Assembly: GCA_020343675.1 (NCBI GenBank)
Contig: CP070806.1
Span: 3,131,245 to 3,191,634 of the forward strand
Source of the DNA: Phycisphaerales bacterium
Lineage (GTDB): Bacteria > Planctomycetota > Phycisphaerae > Sedimentisphaerales > Anaerobacaceae
Direction: 5' to 3'
Length of the DNA stretch: 60,390 nucleotides
The notes beneath the pieces were generated by a model, which did no database searches, had not been told where the DNA came from, and saw nothing but the letters and a program-made list of their open reading frames with translations. Each line of letters begins with the position of its first letter. The stretch's first letter is position 1. The translations under genes and the position numbers were made by a program. Of this stretch, positions 58,747 to 60,390 are shown one piece after another.

Positions 58747-60390
58747 TTAGTCAACCTTGGAAATCACAATCGCATCCAGCAACGTGCCATCTTCACGACG
58801 GGCTATCTCCAGCGTGTGCGGGCCGGCCGGCACCGTGATGCTCACAACCTGATTGTTGTGGTCGTTGCTGTGGACATCATCCCAGTGCCAGTCTGCGCCA
58901 TCAGAGATGTCGTTAAACCGGATCCAGCCAGTGCTGTGCGTTCCAGGGGCGTAATTCGTGGCGCCTGGAATTCGGACCCAGAACGAGTTGCTGCCTCCGG
59001 TGATAATCACACGCAGCGAGATCGTATAAACGCCGCCCTCAGCCGTGAAATTGTACGTTGCGACGCCGGTCGCAGGTGGAGCACTATTCTCGTCACCGGT
59101 GCCGTCATCCGTGCCGATGTAGCTGCCGCCCGACGCCAGCGGGTCAGAGTACGTCTTCAATGGCGCGGTGATAGTACCCGCTTCGGCTTCAAGGTAGATC
59201 TGCGAAGTAGGCGCTGGCGGAGCGAACCGATATAGCACGATGTCATCAACGTACAATGTACCTGCGGCGCCGTTGCCGTCGATACCGATGGCCAGGCTGG
59301 TAATGCTCGTCAGGTTCACGCCCAGAGAAGCCAGGTCGATAGTCCACTGAGTCCAGATCAGCCGTGCGAGGTTGGCCGCGTCGCCGGGATAGGATACTTT
59401 GACGCCGTTGACCTTGATATACAATTGTCCCGTGTTACCCGGAATTCCCTGGAAGTACAGCACCAAAGTCTGAATGCCGTGCTTGGTCCAATCCTGGCCA
59501 GGGGCAAACGTGCGCGTGATCTCTGAGGACACAGCGCCGCCGGTATTACTGTAGAATACCGGCATTGACTGGGCGCCGTCGTGGACGATCGTCGTCTCCA
59601 GATACGGCGGAAAGTCATTGCCGACCAGAGCCCCATTGGTCGCAACACCAAAACCATCGCTCCAGGATTCAAATATCCTGTTACTCTCGGGATCGGGCGG
59701 GTCAATGTCATTGTACGACTCGAAGTCATCTACGACAAGATACTCAGGCGTCGAAAAGCTCCAGACGTCGCCCTGCCAGGTTGCGGGCGTCTCGGCATCG
59801 TTGACCTCATCAATCCGCCAGAAATATGTATCGGCCAGATCGAGATCTGTGCTGTAGCTGGCCTCGGTCACGCTGACAGCCGGAACGGTGCCATCGATGA
59901 TAGCCTGCTCATCGCTGCTGATGTACACGTCATGCGTGGCCGCCTCTCGGCCCACGCGCCAACTGAGGATCACAGCGGGATTCACATCCGCAGCCCCGGT
60001 GTCCGGCGAGGGCTCTCTGGCACCGACGGGGATAGAGAAGAAACGGACCTCACTGAGGCCATATTGAGGCAGGATACCTCCCCAGTTGCTGGTAGCAGTG
60101 AGCTTGACGTACTTTGCAACTGCGCCACTGAAGTCGACCGTCGTATCGTGTGCATAGCCAGCCGCACCGGGCGCCTTGGTAAATTGGGGTACGTCAGCCA
60201 GAGCCGTCCAGGCGGTCCCATCGGTCGAGTATTCGATGGTGACATCTTTCATCCCAAAACCGAAAAGGCTCTCGAAAATCTGGTTAGAATTCCAGACCCA
60301 CATCTGGTGCAGCTTGTGTACCTTGTTAAACTCATATTGGATCCAAGGTCCCTGTGGCTCGTCACCGCTGAGCCACATATCCATCGGCTC
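58747..60390 (-). CDS. Multi-domain extracellular carbohydrate-binding protein, truncated by the window edge
   Basis: At least 547 residues; the frame is open through the right edge, so the N-terminus (signal and perhaps a catalytic domain) is missing. Visible order: an F5/8 type C/discoidin-like domain (about 1-120, WIQYEFNKVHKLHQMWVWNSN), an FN3-like domain (about 130-215, PAVILSWRVGREAATHDVYIS), a jelly-roll domain beginning YLVVDDFESYNDIDP (about 217-405), and a CBM6/35-type domain at the C-terminus (YLEAEAGTITAPL, then TLEIARREDGTLLDAIVIS). The DDFESY module is one I associate with Phycisphaerae exoproteins. A role in polysaccharide binding or breakdown is likely. Confidence 0.82.
   Translation of the reverse strand, partial: EPMDMWLSGDEPQGPWIQYEFNKVHKLHQMWVWNSNQIFESLFGFGMKDVTIEYSTDGTAWTALADVPQFTKAPGAAGYAHDTTVDFSGAVAKYVKLTATSNWGGILPQYGLSEVRFFSIPVGAREPSPDTGAADVNPAVILSWRVGREAATHDVYISSDEQAIIDGTVPAVSVTEASYSTDLDLADTYFWRIDEVNDAETPATWQGDVWSFSTPEYLVVDDFESYNDIDPPDPESNRIFESWSDGFGVATNGALVGNDFPPYLETTIVHDGAQSMPVFYSNTGGAVSSEITRTFAPGQDWTKHGIQTLVLYFQGIPGNTGQLYIKVNGVKVSYPGDAANLARLIWTQWTIDLASLGVNLTSITSLAIGIDGNGAAGTLYVDDIVLYRFAPPAPTSQIYLEAEAGTITAPLKTYSDPLASGGSYIGTDDGTGDENSAPPATGVATYNFTAEGGVYTISLRVIITGGSNSFWVRIPGATNYAPGTHSTGWIRFNDISDGADWHWDDVHSNDHNNQVVSITVPAGPHTLEIARREDGTLLDAIVISKVD

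Overview
The window looks like a chromosomal segment of a free-living planctomycete, most probably of the Phycisphaerae/Sedimentisphaerales type. This is an inference. It rests on the large secreted carbohydrate-binding protein at the right edge, which carries a 'DDFESYND' jelly-roll module that I associate with this group, together with a PPi-type phosphofructokinase, a PL11-like pectin lyase, an ECF sigma/anti-sigma pair and a compact planctomycete-style type IV pilus/type II secretion locus. Genes are mostly densely packed. Many adjacent starts and stops overlap by 4 to 8 bases, which marks operons.

Layout. 1-4.1 kb: sugar operon (AGE-family epimerase, deoxyhypusine-synthase-like protein, PfkB kinase-HAD phosphatase fusion) and a FmdB zinc ribbon. 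4.1-6.8 kb, minus strand: a solitary OLD-family ATPase and an FHA protein. 7-11.5 kb: the classic thrS-infC-rpmI-rplT-pheS translation cluster, with a probable AUA start for infC, a promoter plus attenuator-like hairpin before rpmI, and no pheT. 11.6-15 kb: an exported RraA-like lipoprotein, ArfB, a 32-aa membrane peptide, and an ECF sigma factor with its membrane partner. 15-23.5 kb: addB-addA-avtA. 23.5-25.5 kb: an AT-richer accessory stretch with one two-TM orphan gene, an attC-like palindrome, a near-consensus promoter with no gene behind it, and a three-copy direct repeat. 25.5-29.4 kb: pfp, ftsY, dnaA. 29.4-34.7 kb: two trehalose synthesis routes (TreT and a fused OtsA-OtsB), a GT4 glycosyltransferase and a small lipoprotein. 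34.7-41.6 kb: flavoprotein, nagA, argH-thiL, PL11-like lyase, tsaE.

42-58.6 kb is the most interesting part. It is a nearly complete type IV pilus/type II secretion machine: two GspG-like pilins, I/J/X-type minor pilins, a GspH-like pilin, PilM, PilN, PilO, a PilP/GspC-like protein, a secretin, a PilB/GspE ATPase and a PilC/GspF platform. A complete signalling cassette is inserted between secretin and ATPase: PAS histidine kinase, single-domain response regulator, GAF-HD-GYP c-di-GMP phosphodiesterase and a STAS protein. No prepilin peptidase or PilT lies in the window. The first pilin is separated from the rest by a strong intrinsic terminator, which should make it the most abundant product. 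The last gene, on the minus strand, is a multi-domain carbohydrate-binding exoprotein that runs off the right edge.

I saw no rRNA, tRNA, CRISPR array, insertion sequence or prophage. Promoter and hairpin calls come from visual matching only.
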